Below the pieces are notes generated by a model, which was given only the letters and a program-made list of their open reading frames with translations, made no database searches and was not told where the DNA came from. From Gluconobacter albidus (GTDB taxonomy: Bacteria > Pseudomonadota > Alphaproteobacteria > Acetobacterales > Acetobacteraceae), in NCBI RefSeq assembly GCF_002723915.1, contig NZ_BEWL01000005.1, positions 1 through 64,000 on the forward strand: 64,000 nt of DNA. Direction: 5' to 3'. The first letter of the stretch is position 1. Every line of letters starts with the position of its first letter. A program made the translations under genes and the position numbers. This document shows, piece after piece, positions 41,101 to 50,806 of this stretch.

Positions 41101-43134
41101 TCACAGAGCTGTGTTCGTTTCGGGGAGATTATCCCATAACTCCTCAAGCCACGCCGTCGCCGTACTGTCAGAGGGCGCGCGCCAGTCTCCCCGTGGCGAA
41201 AGAGAGCCGCCCGCGACCAGTTTCGGCCCGTTGGGCATGGCGGAGCGCTTGAACTGGCTCGTCCCAAAAAACCGCCGCAGAAAAATTTCCAGCCAGTGCC
41301 TGATTTCGGCCAGATCGTATGAAATTTTTCGATCTTCCGGATAATGCGCGGGCCAGTCTCCGCGGGATGCGTCCCCCCAGGCAATCTCAGCCAGAAACGC
41401 GATCCGGGACGGGCGGAACCCATGACGCAGAATATGATAGAGCGTGAAATCCTGAAGCGGATAGGGCCCGATCGTCTGCTCCGTGCTCTGCACACCCTGC
41501 CCGGTATCAGGAACCAGCTCGGGCGTGATCTCCGCGCTGACAATCCGCTCCAGAACGGGCCCAACACCTTCACCCAGCTTTCCCTCACGCGCCAGCCAGC
41601 GGATAACATGCTGGATCAGAGTCTTCGGCATCCCGGCATTGACGTTATAGTGGGACATCTGGTCCCCCACGCCGTAGGTGCACCAGCCCAGCGCCAGTTC
41701 CGACAGATCGCCCGTCCCGATCACAATCCCATTGCGGTAATTGGCGATCCGGAACAGGAAATCGGTCCGCAATCCCGCCTGCACGTTCTCGAACGTGATG
41801 TCATGCACGGGCTGCCCTTCCGCAAAGGGATGGTCGATCCCCGCCAGCATGGTCTGCGCCGTGGGCCGGATATCAAGCTCGTTCACCTCGACACCCAGCG
41901 CTTTCATGAGCGCATGAGCCAGAGATCGGCTTTCGGTTCCGGTCGCAAATCCGGGCATCGTGTAGGCCAGAACATGCGTTCGCGGCCAGCCAAGCTCATC
42001 CGCCGCCCGCACCGCCACCAGAAGCGCGAGCGTGCTGTCCAGCCCGCCTGAAACGCCAATCACAGCCCGCTGCGCCCCACTGGCCTGCAATCGCCGTCGC
42101 AACGCACTGACCTGAATAGTCCAGCCCTCGTAACAGTCCCGCGCCAGCGTCCGCGCATCGGACGGCACAAACGGAAACCGCACAACCTCCCGCTTAAGCC
42201 CCAGATCCGTCATCGGAGGCTGAAGCATGAACCCGACAGCCCGGAACTCCTGACCCGCCTGCCCGAACTGCCCGGTCCGCATCCGCTCCTGCCGCAACAG
42301 ATCCAGATCCACATCCGCCACAACCAGCCGCTCGCCCTGCGGAAAACGGTCCGACTGCGCCAGAAGTCGCCCGGCCTCATGGACCGATACCTGTCCGTCC
42401 CAGGCCAGATCCGTCGTGGATTCCCCCTCGCCTGCCGCCGCATAGGCATAGGCCGTGAGCGTCCGCATGGACTGCGCCTGGCATAGCAAAGACCGGTCAT
42501 CCGTCCGCCCGATCGTTACCGGCGAGGCAGACGGATTGAGAATGACCGTCGCGCCCCCTTCCGCAAGCTTCCCGCTCGGCGGAGACGCAACCCACAGATC
42601 CTCACAGATTTCCACGCCGAGCGTCAGGCCGCGCTGATCTTCTGCCTGAAACAGCAGATCCGCACCAAACGGCACGTTCTCCTCAAACAGGCAAATGCTC
42701 CCCGACGTACGCAACCCGGACGTGAAATGTCGCGGCTCATAGAATTCCCGATAGCGCGGCAGATGAGATTTCGGCACCACGCCCAGAATCCGCCCCCGAT
42801 GCACGACCGCCGCACAGTTATAGAGCAGTCCGCCCCGCACCAGCGGCACCCCCACCACCGCAACGGACAACAGATCCCGCGACCCCGCCACAACCCGTCG
42901 GAGAGCCTCAAGCGCTCCCTCCAACACCACATCCTGAAACCGCAGATCGTCCAGCGTATAGCCCGTCAGCCCCAGTTCAGGGAAAACCACCGCCGCCACA
43001 CCCTGCCGATCACAGTCCCGCAGAACATTCAGCGTCCGTTCCGCATTCTTCAGCGGATCAGCAAGCATCACCGGCAGCGTACAGGCTGCGATCCGGGCAA
43101 ACCCCTGATGATACAGGGAACGGAACAGGGTCAT
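41101..43134 (-). CDS. nadE: Glutamine-dependent NAD+ synthetase
   Basis: 677 residues from the ATG at 43134 (GGAGG upstream), the length of the mycobacterial-type two-domain enzyme. The N-terminal nitrilase-like glutaminase has E in [11 protein letters not shown] in [15 protein letters not shown] and C in [11 protein letters not shown]. The C-terminal synthetase has the ATP pyrophosphatase P-loop [15 protein letters not shown] and [16 protein letters not shown]. It converts NaAD to NAD+, using ammonia channelled from glutamine, and follows NadD at 4.6 kb in the pathway. The upstream 19-residue extension to 43191 was excluded. Confidence 0.95.
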   Translation of the reverse strand: MTLFRSLYHQGFARIAACTLPVMLADPLKNAERTLNVLRDCDRQGVAAVVFPELGLTGYTLDDLRFQDVVLEGALEALRRVVAGSRDLLSVAVVGVPLVRGGLLYNCAAVVHRGRILGVVPKSHLPRYREFYEPRHFTSGLRTSGSICLFEENVPFGADLLFQAEDQRGLTLGVEICEDLWVASPPSGKLAEGGATVILNPSASPVTIGRTDDRSLLCQAQSMRTLTAYAYAAAGEGESTTDLAWDGQVSVHEAGRLLAQSDRFPQGERLVVADVDLDLLRQERMRTGQFGQAGQEFRAVGFMLQPPMTDLGLKREVVRFPFVPSDARTLARDCYEGWTIQVSALRRRLQASGAQRAVIGVSGGLDSTLALLVAVRAADELGWPRTHVLAYTMPGFATGTESRSLAHALMKALGVEVNELDIRPTAQTMLAGIDHPFAEGQPVHDITFENVQAGLRTDFLFRIANYRNGIVIGTGDLSELALGWCTYGVGDQMSHYNVNAGMPKTLIQHVIRWLAREGKLGEGVGPVLERIVSAEITPELVPDTGQGVQSTEQTIGPYPLQDFTLYHILRHGFRPSRIAFLAEIAWGDASRGDWPAHYPEDRKISYDLAEIRHWLEIFLRRFFGTSQFKRSAMPNGPKLVAGGSLSPRGDWRAPSDSTATAWLEELWDNLPETNTAL

Positions 43135-43295
43135 GACAATCCTCCGGCAGGCAGGCTTCACGAAAACAGGAACCGCGCGCCCGGCCCCCACATAAAACGG
43201 ATGCTGCGAAAATGAACCCGTTCATCCCGCCGCCGTTCAGCCTTTTCAACACCCGCTTCTCCGTCGGAGGGCGCGACTGACAAAGGAGACACCCC

Positions 43296-43472
43296 ATGGA
43301 CCTGCTACGCTGGACCATTGCCTTCCTGATCCTGGCCCTGTTCGCCGCGGTGCTGGGCTTCGGCGGAATTTCGGCAGACTTTGCCTATATCGGCAAGATC
43401 CTTTTCTTCATTTTCCTGGTGCTGCTGGTCATCAGCCTCATCTTCGGGCGCGGACGCGGCACCCGTCTCTGA
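43296..43472 (+). CDS. DUF1328 (UPF0391) small membrane protein
   Basis: 58 residues with two membrane spans: [19 protein letters not shown] and [20 protein letters not shown], ending GRGRGTRL. This is the full length and shape of the YtjA/UPF0391 family, whose function is not established. AAAGGAG stands 7 nt before the ATG. It ends 9 bp before the convergent dsbB stop. The gene is shorter than the usual ORF cut-off. Confidence 0.87.
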   Translation: MDLLRWTIAFLILALFAAVLGFGGISADFAYIGKILFFIFLVLLVISLIFGRGRGTRL

Positions 43473-43481
43473 GTACAGCCT

Positions 43482-43997
43482 TCAGCGGCGGGAGCGTCCC
43501 ATGCGGACGCTCCCGACCAAGGCAACCAGAAAGACTGCTACAGCATACAGACCACCGAGTTCCGTCATGGAAACCGGCAGACCGAACAGGTAATCCGGCG
43601 AATCACACGGCTTGTTCGGCCGGGCTGGCATGGCCGACATCCAGTCCTTGAAACTGCCACCATGAAAAACCGGTGCCCGGCATTCGGGGGCGGGGCTAGG
43701 CCAGAATTTATGCTCCACGCCCGCATGCAGCACCGCCAGCCCGATGCTGGTCATCAGGCATAAAATCCCGGCAAAAACCGTATAACGCGCATAACGTCTG
43801 GGCAGAACGATCGTGACAATCCCGATCCCGATCAGCACCCACCACGGGCGCCGCTCCCAGAGGCAAAGCTCGCAGGGCGCGAGCTTCAGCCAGTGTTCAG
43901 CAAACCAGACAACCCCGAGCGCCACCGCGCCGGCCAGAACATAAAACCCACCCAGCGCAGACGTGGAAACGGGGCGACGTGGTCTGTTCATGGGCAC
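43482..43997 (-). CDS. dsbB: Disulfide bond formation protein DsbB
   Basis: 171 residues with four membrane spans. The first periplasmic loop has the redox pair CELC in LAPCELCLWERRPW, and the second pair is C in PAPECRAPVF and NKPCDSPDY. DsbB reoxidises DsbA and passes electrons to ubiquinone. Here the second loop is close to the classical spacing. The start overlaps the otsA stop by 10 nt; ATG at 43991 is an alternative. It is the last gene of the mlaD-DUF2155-otsBA-dsbB run. Confidence 0.88.
   Translation of the reverse strand: MPMNRPRRPVSTSALGGFYVLAGAVALGVVWFAEHWLKLAPCELCLWERRPWWVLIGIGIVTIVLPRRYARYTVFAGILCLMTSIGLAVLHAGVEHKFWPSPAPECRAPVFHGGSFKDWMSAMPARPNKPCDSPDYLFGLPVSMTELGGLYAVAVFLVALVGSVRMGRSRR
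43490..43514. terminator. Perfect 10-bp hairpin at the dsbB/DUF1328 convergence
   Basis: GGGAGCGTCC and GGACGCTCCC flank a 5-nt loop, inside the last codons of dsbB and 18 bp past the DUF1328 stop. It is GC-rich without a U-tract, so termination would be weak or Rho-assisted. It may protect transcript ends from both genes. Confidence 0.4.
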
Positions 43998-45331
43998 GGA
44001 TGGATTGCCTCCAGGCTATCAAGAAACTGCTTGGACCAGCTTCCTGCGGTATTGCGGGAAACTTCCTCATACATTGCCGACCATGCCGCATGGCGGGCCT
44101 GCACGTCCATGGTCAGCCCGATATGCAGCGCATCGGCCATCCCTTCGGCATCCAGCGGATTGATCAGAAGGGCTTCGGGCATTTCCGGAGCAGCACCCGC
44201 AAACCGCGACAGCACCAGCACGCCGGGATCCTCCTCGTCCTGAGCCGCGATGAACTCCTTGGCCACCAGATTCATGCCATCGCGCAGTGGTGTTACGAAC
44301 CCCACATCCGCCATCCGGTACAGACCAGCCAGAATATCACGCCCGATCGGCCAGGTCGTATACCGGATCGGCACCCAGTCCGGCGTGCCATAAGCGCCAT
44401 TGATCGTCCCGACCAGCCCGTCCAGTTCTTCCTTGAGCAGCCGGTAGCTCTCCACCCCGCCACGCGAAACCGGCGTGACCTGAAGGAACGTCACCTGCCC
44501 CCGATGTTCAGGATAATTTTTCAGAAGAGCCTCGAACCCCTTCATCCGCTCCGGAAGCCCCTTGGAATAATCCAGCCGGTCCACCCCGATGATCAGCCGC
44601 GTGCCTTCCAGCGTATCGACGATCTTCACAACCTCGTCCGAAGCCGCACTCTTGATCGCCTGCTGGCGGAAACTCACGGGATCAATCCCGATGGGCACCG
44701 CCTTGACGGCAGCTTTCAGACCATAGGCCTCGAAACATCCCCTGAGATTGGCCTCATCTTCCGGCGTCTGCACCCCGATCAGATCACAGGCCGCCAGACC
44801 CGTCAGCAGCATGTCGAGCTTGGGCAGAAGCCGCGCCACACTCCAGGGCGGGAACGGAATATGCAGGAAGAAGCCAATCCGCCCCGTCACGCCCCTGTCA
44901 CGCAGCATCTGCCCCAGCGGGAACACATGATAGTCATGGATCCAGATCGTATCGCCCGGCTCCAGAAACGCGATCAACCGGTCCGCAAAAACCCGGTTCG
45001 CCTCATAATAGACGTCGCAGTCCTCGCGCGTGTAGCGGATCAGGTTGGTGCGGTAATGGCACAGGGGCCACAACACACCATTGGAAAAATTAAGATAGAA
45101 GCGGTCGTACTGCTTCTGCGTCAGATCAAACGTCACATAATTAACGTTCCCGACCTGCTCACGCTGGACGGGCCGATCGGCCGCATCCGCATGCTGATGC
45201 CCCGACCACCCGAACCAGACGGTCTCCCGCGTCTGGACCGCGTCGTACAGGCCAACCGTCAGCCCGCCTGCAGGCTGCGTCCGCTCCCCTGGCGCGGGTG
45301 TGCGGTTCGATACAATGATCAGGCGCCCCAT
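43988..45331 (-). CDS. otsA: Trehalose-6-phosphate synthase
   Basis: 447 residues of GT20. Recognisable blocks are [11 protein letters not shown] at the start, [57 protein letters not shown] (nucleotide-sugar site) and [19 protein letters not shown]. It makes trehalose 6-phosphate from UDP-glucose and glucose 6-phosphate for osmotic and desiccation protection. It overlaps otsB by 13 nt and dsbB by 10 nt. Confidence 0.95.
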   Translation of the reverse strand: MGRLIIVSNRTPAPGERTQPAGGLTVGLYDAVQTRETVWFGWSGHQHADAADRPVQREQVGNVNYVTFDLTQKQYDRFYLNFSNGVLWPLCHYRTNLIRYTREDCDVYYEANRVFADRLIAFLEPGDTIWIHDYHVFPLGQMLRDRGVTGRIGFFLHIPFPPWSVARLLPKLDMLLTGLAACDLIGVQTPEDEANLRGCFEAYGLKAAVKAVPIGIDPVSFRQQAIKSAASDEVVKIVDTLEGTRLIIGVDRLDYSKGLPERMKGFEALLKNYPEHRGQVTFLQVTPVSRGGVESYRLLKEELDGLVGTINGAYGTPDWVPIRYTTWPIGRDILAGLYRMADVGFVTPLRDGMNLVAKEFIAAQDEEDPGVLVLSRFAGAAPEMPEALLINPLDAEGMADALHIGLTMDVQARHAAWSAMYEEVSRNTAGSWSKQFLDSLEAIHPCP

Positions 45332-46041
45332 CCGCGTCCCTCCGAAAGATCGTGCAGCCAGCGTCGGAACGTGGCCGCATCTGGAAAATCATCCGGAATG
45401 AGCCAGCCCTCGCCACCCATCTGGCGCGCAGCCCTCACCCCGTCCCGGTCCGTTACGTCATCGCCGGCAAACAGCGGAAGGCGTCCCCTGAAAGGCGGTT
45501 CCGCCATCAGTTCCTCAAGCGCCTTGCCCTTGTCGATCCCCAGCGGCCGAAGCTCGATGGCCATCTGCGCATCCTGAAGATGAAACCCGTGGCTCTCCAC
45601 GGGCCAGACCGACGTCAGTTCCCGGAACGCCGACTCCGCCTCGGGAACACGGCGATAATGCAGCACCATTCCAGCTTTTTTGTGTTCAATGCTGGCCCCG
45701 GGATAACGGACGGCAAGCTCCTCGCTTTTCGCGGTCCAATCGGCCGGAACCAGCGGCAACACGCGCTGGCGCACCTCCTGATCCGGCGCCGGACGCACGG
45801 CAACACCGTGCTCCCCTGCCACGGCATATGGAATACCCGGCAGAAAATGATCAATCTGGGCGATGGGTCGCCCCGTGATGATCGCCAGCGCACCGTCGAG
45901 CATATCGCGCAGCCGCTGCAGATCGGCCGTCAGCCCGTCCGGAACACGGACGGCTTCAGGCGTGGGAGCGATATCTACAAGGGTACCGTCAAAATCAAGC
46001 AGCAGGGCTGCCCGGGATGGGGAAAAGGGAACCTGAATCAT
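45319..46041 (-). CDS. otsB: Trehalose-6-phosphate phosphatase
   Basis: 240 residues, HAD superfamily. Motif I is LLLDFDGTLVDIAP with the nucleophilic aspartate, motif II lies in ALAIITGRP, motif III in GIDKGKALEEL, and motif IV in LPLFAGDDVTDRDG. VAGEHGVAVRP is the typical OtsB cap-side block. It removes the phosphate from trehalose 6-phosphate made by OtsA, with which it overlaps by 13 nt. Confidence 0.95.
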   Translation of the reverse strand: MIQVPFSPSRAALLLDFDGTLVDIAPTPEAVRVPDGLTADLQRLRDMLDGALAIITGRPIAQIDHFLPGIPYAVAGEHGVAVRPAPDQEVRQRVLPLVPADWTAKSEELAVRYPGASIEHKKAGMVLHYRRVPEAESAFRELTSVWPVESHGFHLQDAQMAIELRPLGIDKGKALEELMAEPPFRGRLPLFAGDDVTDRDGVRAARQMGGEGWLIPDDFPDAATFRRWLHDLSEGRGWGA

Positions 46042-46090
46042 GAAGCTGTCATTTCTTCCTGTTTCTGGGTCATTCCGCCCCGTCCCATCC

Positions 46091-46768
46091 TCATTCGAGG
46101 CCGGGATCAGCCTCGGGAGGCGTCAGGGGCTGCCCTGAAGGCGGCGCCGGAGCAAGGGACGGTGCCGCACCTGTGGAGGGCGCGAGCGGAATGGGATTAT
46201 GACTGTCCGGAGCAAGCGGTACAGGACCACCCGAGGCGGAACTGGGCGCAGATACCGGAGCATCGCCGCCTTCTTCCACCGGAACGTCCGCACCGGCGAG
46301 CACGGGCGCCTTTACCGCCGGCAGGGGTCCCGCCTGCGGTGCCGTCGGCACACCCGCACAGGAGACAACGCGCACATCGTACAAAGGGCTGCCATAAGTT
46401 GCGACAGAAGGTTCCTGCGCCAGCATCCAGCCATCAAAAGGCGGCCGTCCTGGGTCGCTGCTGTCCTTCAGATGCAGCAGAGCCCCGGCATCCGCCGCCA
46501 GCGTCTGCGGCCGGCTGACACAGGACTCAACCCCAACCGAAAGACTGCGATAGGTCGCACTCCCGCCCACAGGAACCGTCAGAAGTTCCAGATGGCCGTC
46601 CAGCCGATCGAGAACACGCAGCACCGCCTGTGACTGCCCCTGCCAGGTCGCAGCCGGATACATGACCGGGGGCGCCACGCCCATCGCAGCCTGCGCTACC
46701 CCCGACAGACACGCCCCGGCAAGGCCGCACAGAAGCGCCGCCCGGCCCGTAATACGCCGTTTCATCAT
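46091..46768 (-). CDS. DUF2155 domain protein, exported
   Basis: 225 residues. An N-terminal signal peptide (ITGRAALLCGLAGACLSGVAQA) is followed by the DUF2155 domain (about residues 30-150): TWQGQSQAVLRVLDRLDGHLELLTVPVGGS, then FDGWMLAQEPSVATYGSPLYDVRVVSCAG. The last 70 residues are Pro/Ala/Ser-rich. The domain is common in alphaproteobacteria beside mla genes; function unknown. Overlaps the upstream 78-residue gene by 4 nt. Confidence 0.85.
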   Translation of the reverse strand: MMKRRITGRAALLCGLAGACLSGVAQAAMGVAPPVMYPAATWQGQSQAVLRVLDRLDGHLELLTVPVGGSATYRSLSVGVESCVSRPQTLAADAGALLHLKDSSDPGRPPFDGWMLAQEPSVATYGSPLYDVRVVSCAGVPTAPQAGPLPAVKAPVLAGADVPVEEGGDAPVSAPSSASGGPVPLAPDSHNPIPLAPSTGAAPSLAPAPPSGQPLTPPEADPGLE

Positions 46769-47001
46769 GACGGTTCTCCCCCGGAGCGCCCCTGCAAAGG
46801 ATTCTTCAGATCCGACAGCATGACCTGAAACGTCTGCAACATCGCCTGTGGCGCAACCCCCATCAGAACCCCGTCTTCAAAAGCATCCTGGAGCGCCTGA
46901 CGCAATTCCGCATCGTTCTCGCGCAGGATCTGCACCTTCTCCACACAGGACACGGGGTTCCCCTCATGGTCGACCCACAGAAAAGCACCTTCCTGCGTCA
47001 T
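46765..47001 (-). CDS. Conserved-context small hypothetical protein
   Basis: 78 residues, acidic and probably soluble, beginning MTQEGAFLWVDHEGNPVSCVEK and containing ELRQALQDAFEDGVLMGVA. It was not recognised. It is placed tightly between mlaD (3 nt) and DUF2155 (4-nt overlap), so it is a real co-transcribed gene rather than chance. It could be a chaperone or accessory subunit for either neighbour; nothing in the sequence decides. Confidence 0.72.
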   Translation of the reverse strand: MTQEGAFLWVDHEGNPVSCVEKVQILRENDAELRQALQDAFEDGVLMGVAPQAMLQTFQVMLSDLKNPLQGRSGGEPS

Positions 47002-47004
47002 GAC

Positions 47005-47529
47005 TCAGGGCTCGTCCGACAGACTGCCCGCAGCCGGCTTGGACGCAGCAGCCTTCTGGCTCTTCTGCAAAGAATCCGTCACGGAGAAAATGAACTTGCT
47101 CAGAAGCTGCTCCAGACTGATGGAGCCTTGGGTTTCCGTCATGACACCGCCGGGCTTTACCAGCGAATCCGCCCCACCCGGAGACAGCGCAATATACTTG
47201 CCACCCAGCAGGCTGTCAGACGTCACGATCGCAGCGGAATCCGTGGGCAGCTTCACATCTGGCGCCAGCGTAAACGTCACCTGCGCCTGAAACGTCTTCG
47301 GATCGACCGTCGTGCCGGTCACATGCCCGACGGTAATTCCGGCCAGACGCACATCGGACCCCACATTCAGCCCGTCGATCTGGCTGAACGAGGCATGAAC
47401 CGGATAGCCTCCGTCGTTACCCTGATGATGCCCGACCATCGCCGCCACCAGAAGTCCCGCAAGGCAGACAAGGACTGCGAACCCGGCCAGAAGCTCCAGC
47501 CGGTCATGGCGGACCGTAACAGCGGTCAT
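47005..47529 (-). CDS. mlaD: MCE-domain lipid transport protein MlaD
   Basis: 174 residues. A single N-terminal membrane anchor (LLAGFAVLVCLAGLLVAAMVG) is followed by one MCE domain: VHASFSQIDGLNVGSDVRLAGITVGHVTGTTVD, and later SDSLLGGKYIALSPGG. MlaD forms a periplasmic hexameric ring in the phospholipid transporter that keeps outer-membrane asymmetry. The other mla genes are not in this window. First gene of the run through DUF2155 and otsBA. The divergent TSCPD gene starts 197 bp away. Confidence 0.92.
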   Translation of the reverse strand: MTAVTVRHDRLELLAGFAVLVCLAGLLVAAMVGHHQGNDGGYPVHASFSQIDGLNVGSDVRLAGITVGHVTGTTVDPKTFQAQVTFTLAPDVKLPTDSAAIVTSDSLLGGKYIALSPGGADSLVKPGGVMTETQGSISLEQLLSKFIFSVTDSLQKSQKAAASKPAAGSLSDEP

Positions 47530-47726
47530 GACAATACCCTCGTGAAAATCATCCTTCCTGCACTACCCGACTCCGCTTCCCGCGTCCAATCCCCCCGCAG
47601 AAATCGTCCCGATCAGGCGTGGGAAAAATGTTATCCCCCATATCCCCATGTTCCCACCCATTAGCGCCCGTCGAGAGGCCCTTTTCCGGCTTACGGCCCA
47701 ACCGGCACAGGGCGTAGATTTACATC

Positions 47727-49250
47727 ATGACAGCTCGCCTTCACTGGACCGGCGTTCGCATGAGGACGCTTCAGGTCATGACCGACCCCGACGACAGCGC
47801 CATGCGCTCCGTCACCCTTCCCGCTGCCTGGGATGACGAGGCCGCACAGGCCCTTGCGCGCATCACCCTGAATGGCGGACCGGTCAGACTTGCCGCCGAA
47901 GCCGCGCGCTGGGTGGACACGATCGACGCGTGCCCCCCTCTGCCCGGCACCCCGGCGAACACCCCCGCTCCGGGGCGCAGCCTGTCCTATCTTCTGCTGA
48001 TGCAGCAGATGACCCCCAATACGGCGCTGTGGCAGTGCCAGCCGGACGAAGCGCCGGGCTTCACCATCCGCCTGTCCAGCTTCGTGCAGGATTCCGGATT
48101 CGCCACGGAACATTTCGTCGCCTGCCTGCGTCTGGCCTGCGACGCCCTGCGCCGCCTTCATGCCGCAACACGGATCGAACGCACCGGCGAGCTGCCCCTG
48201 TTCGATCTGCCCGCGAAGCCTGAAGACGAAGCCGCAGGTCTCGTCCTCCTGACCGATCTGGACGCCTGCCTGGCGGCCCTCGGTCTCGACTATGACAGCG
48301 ACGACGCCCGGAACGCGGCCCGCGCCCTGTCCGCACTCGCCACCACGGTGGCCCGCGCCGGGACGAAACTGCCGCCGCCCGCCATCCCGGAATCCCCGCT
48401 GACAGACCTCCGCGCCGCTGCATCCTCGGCCTACAGTACACAGGAAGGTCGGCATTTCTGCCCGATCGAAACCGGCTTTTCCTCGCCCGGTCCGACCGAG
48501 GGGCTTCTGGGCGTCGAAACCTGCGGCCTCGCCCCGGCATTTTCTCCCCTGCGCGAAGACGGACATCTGCGCGCCTCCACGCTGACCCGGCTGGCCTGCC
48601 GTGGCCTGACGCCCGAATCCGCGCTGGCACTGGCGCTGGCGGGCGAAACGCCGCTGCCGCCCGTTCGCCCCGAAGCACAGGGCGCCATGCATACAGCCCT
48701 CAAAAGCGTTGTGGATTTCCTGCCCGCCGTCCCCGAACCCGATCTCGCCGATCTTCAGGCCAGACTGGCCCGCGGCGTGCGGCGTCCACTCCCGATGCGC
48801 CAGACCGGTTTCACCCAGCGCGCCGCAGTGGGAGGGCACAGCCTCTTCATGCGCACCAGCGAGTTCGAAGACGGAACGCTCGGCGAAATCAGCATCACCC
48901 CGCCCCGCGAAAGCCCCATGGCCCGCGGCCTGATGGACTGCCTGGGTCATGCCGTCAGCATCGGCCTGCAATATGGCGCCCCGCTGGAATCCTTCGTGGA
49001 GCGATTCGCTTATACGCGCTTTGGCCCCGCGGGCACCGTGGAAGGCGATCCCTCCACGGCCTACGCGACCTCAATGCTGGATTATGCCTTCCGCACCCTG
49101 TCGGACGCCTACCTCGGTCAGCCCATGCCCGACGCCCCACGCCTCGAACCCGGTTCGGAAGACCCCGCCCCCATGCTTCCCTTCGGACGAAGCTCGGGCG
49201 AGAGCCCGGAATGGAAAGACCGCGGACGCCGCCTGAAGCTGGTCAGCTAG
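47727..49250 (+). CDS. Orphan TSCPD protein related to the class II ribonucleotide reductase C-terminus
   Basis: 507 residues. The C-terminal part carries the TSCPD region normally found at the end of NrdJ: LGEISITPPRESPMARGLMD, ISIGLQYGAPLESFVERFAYTRF, GDPSTAYATSMLDYAFR, YLGQPMPD. The reductase catalytic barrel is missing, and the N-terminal 270 residues are not recognised. It may be a decoupled regulatory relative of NrdJ or a modified enzyme of unknown purpose. Single gene, divergent from mlaD; an alternative start is the ATG at 47760. Confidence 0.8.
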   Translation: MTARLHWTGVRMRTLQVMTDPDDSAMRSVTLPAAWDDEAAQALARITLNGGPVRLAAEAARWVDTIDACPPLPGTPANTPAPGRSLSYLLLMQQMTPNTALWQCQPDEAPGFTIRLSSFVQDSGFATEHFVACLRLACDALRRLHAATRIERTGELPLFDLPAKPEDEAAGLVLLTDLDACLAALGLDYDSDDARNAARALSALATTVARAGTKLPPPAIPESPLTDLRAAASSAYSTQEGRHFCPIETGFSSPGPTEGLLGVETCGLAPAFSPLREDGHLRASTLTRLACRGLTPESALALALAGETPLPPVRPEAQGAMHTALKSVVDFLPAVPEPDLADLQARLARGVRRPLPMRQTGFTQRAAVGGHSLFMRTSEFEDGTLGEISITPPRESPMARGLMDCLGHAVSIGLQYGAPLESFVERFAYTRFGPAGTVEGDPSTAYATSMLDYAFRTLSDAYLGQPMPDAPRLEPGSEDPAPMLPFGRSSGESPEWKDRGRRLKLVS

Positions 49251-49290
49251 GGCGAAAACGGGTTTCGATGGCTCCGGCGAGCAGAATACA

Positions 49291-49319
49291 TTGACAGTCA
49301 ACGGACTCGCCGGTAGCTA
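49291..49319 (+). promoter_or_regulatory. Putative sigma70 promoter of the F0 ATP synthase operon
   Basis: TTGACA (49291-49296), 17-bp spacer, TAGCTA (49314-49319), about 75 bp upstream of the atpI start at 49394. The -35 is a perfect consensus match and the spacing is ideal; the -10 is moderate. It lies in the 143-bp gap after the TSCPD gene. Confidence 0.5.
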
Positions 49320-49393
49320 GCGCCTGCGCTGAGAAGGAATCCGGTTGAATGGCCGGGTGAAAACGATGCGTACAGGGTAAGGGATCAGATCTC

Positions 49394-49762
49394 ATGGGAC
49401 ACGCCCCTGCCGGTAACGACGGAAACTTCGACGAACGCCTCCGGCGTGCCCGTCAGAAGCTCGATCCCCGCTCAGGGGAATTCGCCGTAACCGACGCGGG
49501 CAATGATGACAGTTCCATGTCATCCCTTGGACTGGCGATCCGCGTGGGAACCGACCTTGTGGCCGGGCTCGCGGTCGGTGTAGCCATAGGCTACGCCTTG
49601 GGTCACTGGTTCGGGTACAGGGCTTTGTTCCTGTCCGTCTTCGCCCTGACGGGATGTGGTGCCGGCATGTTGAATGTCTGGCGGGTTTTGAAGGATTCGG
49701 ACATGGTGTCCGGACCGAAAGATGACGGGAGAAGCCAGCGTGGCAGCCGGATCGACGATTGA
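49394..49762 (+). CDS. atpI: ATP synthase accessory protein AtpI
   Basis: 122 residues. After an unstructured charged head there are two membrane spans: SLGLAIRVGTDLVAGLAVGVAIGYALG and LFLSVFALTGCGAGML, joined by the conserved GHWFG turn. AtpI heads F0 operons and helps assemble the c-ring. The 3' end overlaps atpB. The long hydrophilic N-terminus is unusual but occurs in Acetobacteraceae. Confidence 0.88.
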   Translation: MGHAPAGNDGNFDERLRRARQKLDPRSGEFAVTDAGNDDSSMSSLGLAIRVGTDLVAGLAVGVAIGYALGHWFGYRALFLSVFALTGCGAGMLNVWRVLKDSDMVSGPKDDGRSQRGSRIDD

Positions 49763-50489
49763 CGCGCTCGGACAGTTCGAGCTCCATCCGGTTCTCGGAC
49801 ATCTGGGAGAAGCCCTGCGGTTCTCGCAGTCACCACTGTTCATGCTGATCGCCGTCGCCATTGTTCTCGTTTTTCTGTATGTCGGAATGCGTCCTGCCGC
49901 CGTTGTGCCGGGTCGCCTTCAGGCCGCCGCCGAAATCAGCTACGACTTCGTACATGACCTTGCCGTCAGCACGATCGGCGAAAATGGCGCGACGTTCTTC
50001 CCGTTCGTCTTTGCGATTTTCTTCTTCATCCTGGCCGGCAACTATCTCGGTCTGCTGCCCTTCTCCTTCACGTACACCAGCCACATCGCCGTGACCTTTG
50101 GTCTGGCCATCATGGTGTTCGTCATCTCGATCCTTGCTTCCATCCGTTTTCAGGGTGTCGGCTTCCTCAAGCACTTCCTGCCCGCTGGAACGCCTGTCTG
50201 GCTTGCTCCGCTGCTGGTGCCGATCGAGCTCATCTCTTTCCTTTCGCGTCCGGTCAGCCTGTCGATCCGACTTTTCGCCAACATGGTGGCGGGTCACGTG
50301 CTTCTGGAAGTGTTTGCCGGCTTCACGATCATGCTCGCCGGTCTGGGCGCATTCGGCCATGTCCTGGCCATCGCCCCGATCGCGATCAATGTCGCGCTGA
50401 CGGCCCTAGAACTGCTGGTGGGTGTGCTGCAGGCCTATGTGTTCGCCATCCTCACCTGCATCTATCTGCGTGAGGCCGTCGCTCACTGA
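49740..50489 (+). CDS. atpB: F0F1 ATP synthase subunit a
   Basis: 249 residues from a GTG start. The proton-channel arginine lies in FLSRPVSLSIRLFANMVAGHVLLEV, and the C-terminal ALELLVGVLQAYVFAILTCIYL is the conserved last span. The GTG at 49740 is 6 nt after GGGAGAA; an ATG at 49722 would add six residues but lacks such a site. Either way it overlaps atpI. Subunit a forms the half-channels that carry protons past the c-ring in the inner membrane. Confidence 0.95.
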   Translation: MAAGSTIDALGQFELHPVLGHLGEALRFSQSPLFMLIAVAIVLVFLYVGMRPAAVVPGRLQAAAEISYDFVHDLAVSTIGENGATFFPFVFAIFFFILAGNYLGLLPFSFTYTSHIAVTFGLAIMVFVISILASIRFQGVGFLKHFLPAGTPVWLAPLLVPIELISFLSRPVSLSIRLFANMVAGHVLLEVFAGFTIMLAGLGAFGHVLAIAPIAINVALTALELLVGVLQAYVFAILTCIYLREAVAH

Positions 50490-50540
50490 GCCACCCCGCT
50501 TCGCACTAACCCTTTAATCGACCCAACAAGGAACCTGACA

Positions 50541-50798
50541 ATGGACGTTCAAGCCGCTCACGAATTCGGCATCAGCATCGCCCAGGCCGCCCGTGACCTC
50601 GGTGCCGGTATTGCCGTTTTCGCCCTCGCCGGTGTCGGCATGGGTCTCGGCAACATCTTCTCCACGCTGATCAGCTCGGTTGCCCGCAACCCGGCTTCGC
50701 GTCCGCATGTCTTCGGCATCGGCATGCTGGGCTTCGCGCTGACGGAAGCCGTCGCGCTGTTCGCCCTGCTGATCGCGTTCCTGATCCTGTTCGCCTGA
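50541..50798 (+). CDS. atpE: F0F1 ATP synthase subunit c
   Basis: 85 residues forming a helical hairpin. The polar loop is ARNPASRP and the proton-carrying glutamate lies in [18 protein letters not shown] of the second helix. The first helix has the glycine-rich [26 protein letters not shown] precedes the ATG. Multiple copies form the rotor ring in the membrane. Confidence 0.97.
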   Translation: MDVQAAHEFGISIAQAARDLGAGIAVFALAGVGMGLGNIFSTLISSVARNPASRPHVFGIGMLGFALTEAVALFALLIAFLILFA

Positions 50799-50806
50799 GG
50801 TCGAAC

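Noticed and set aside
39655-41139. 494-codon open frame opposite the aldehyde dehydrogenase
   Set aside because: Shadow of a complete ALDH on the minus strand; Arg/His/Gln-rich with no recognisable motif.
43979-45577. 532-codon open frame opposite otsA
   Set aside because: Antisense to otsA and parts of dsbB/otsB; no domain, composition typical of reverse-strand reading.
47691-48971. 426-codon minus-strand frame opposite the TSCPD gene
   Set aside because: Gly/Gln/Ala-rich reverse translation of a gene with a clear conserved domain on the plus strand.
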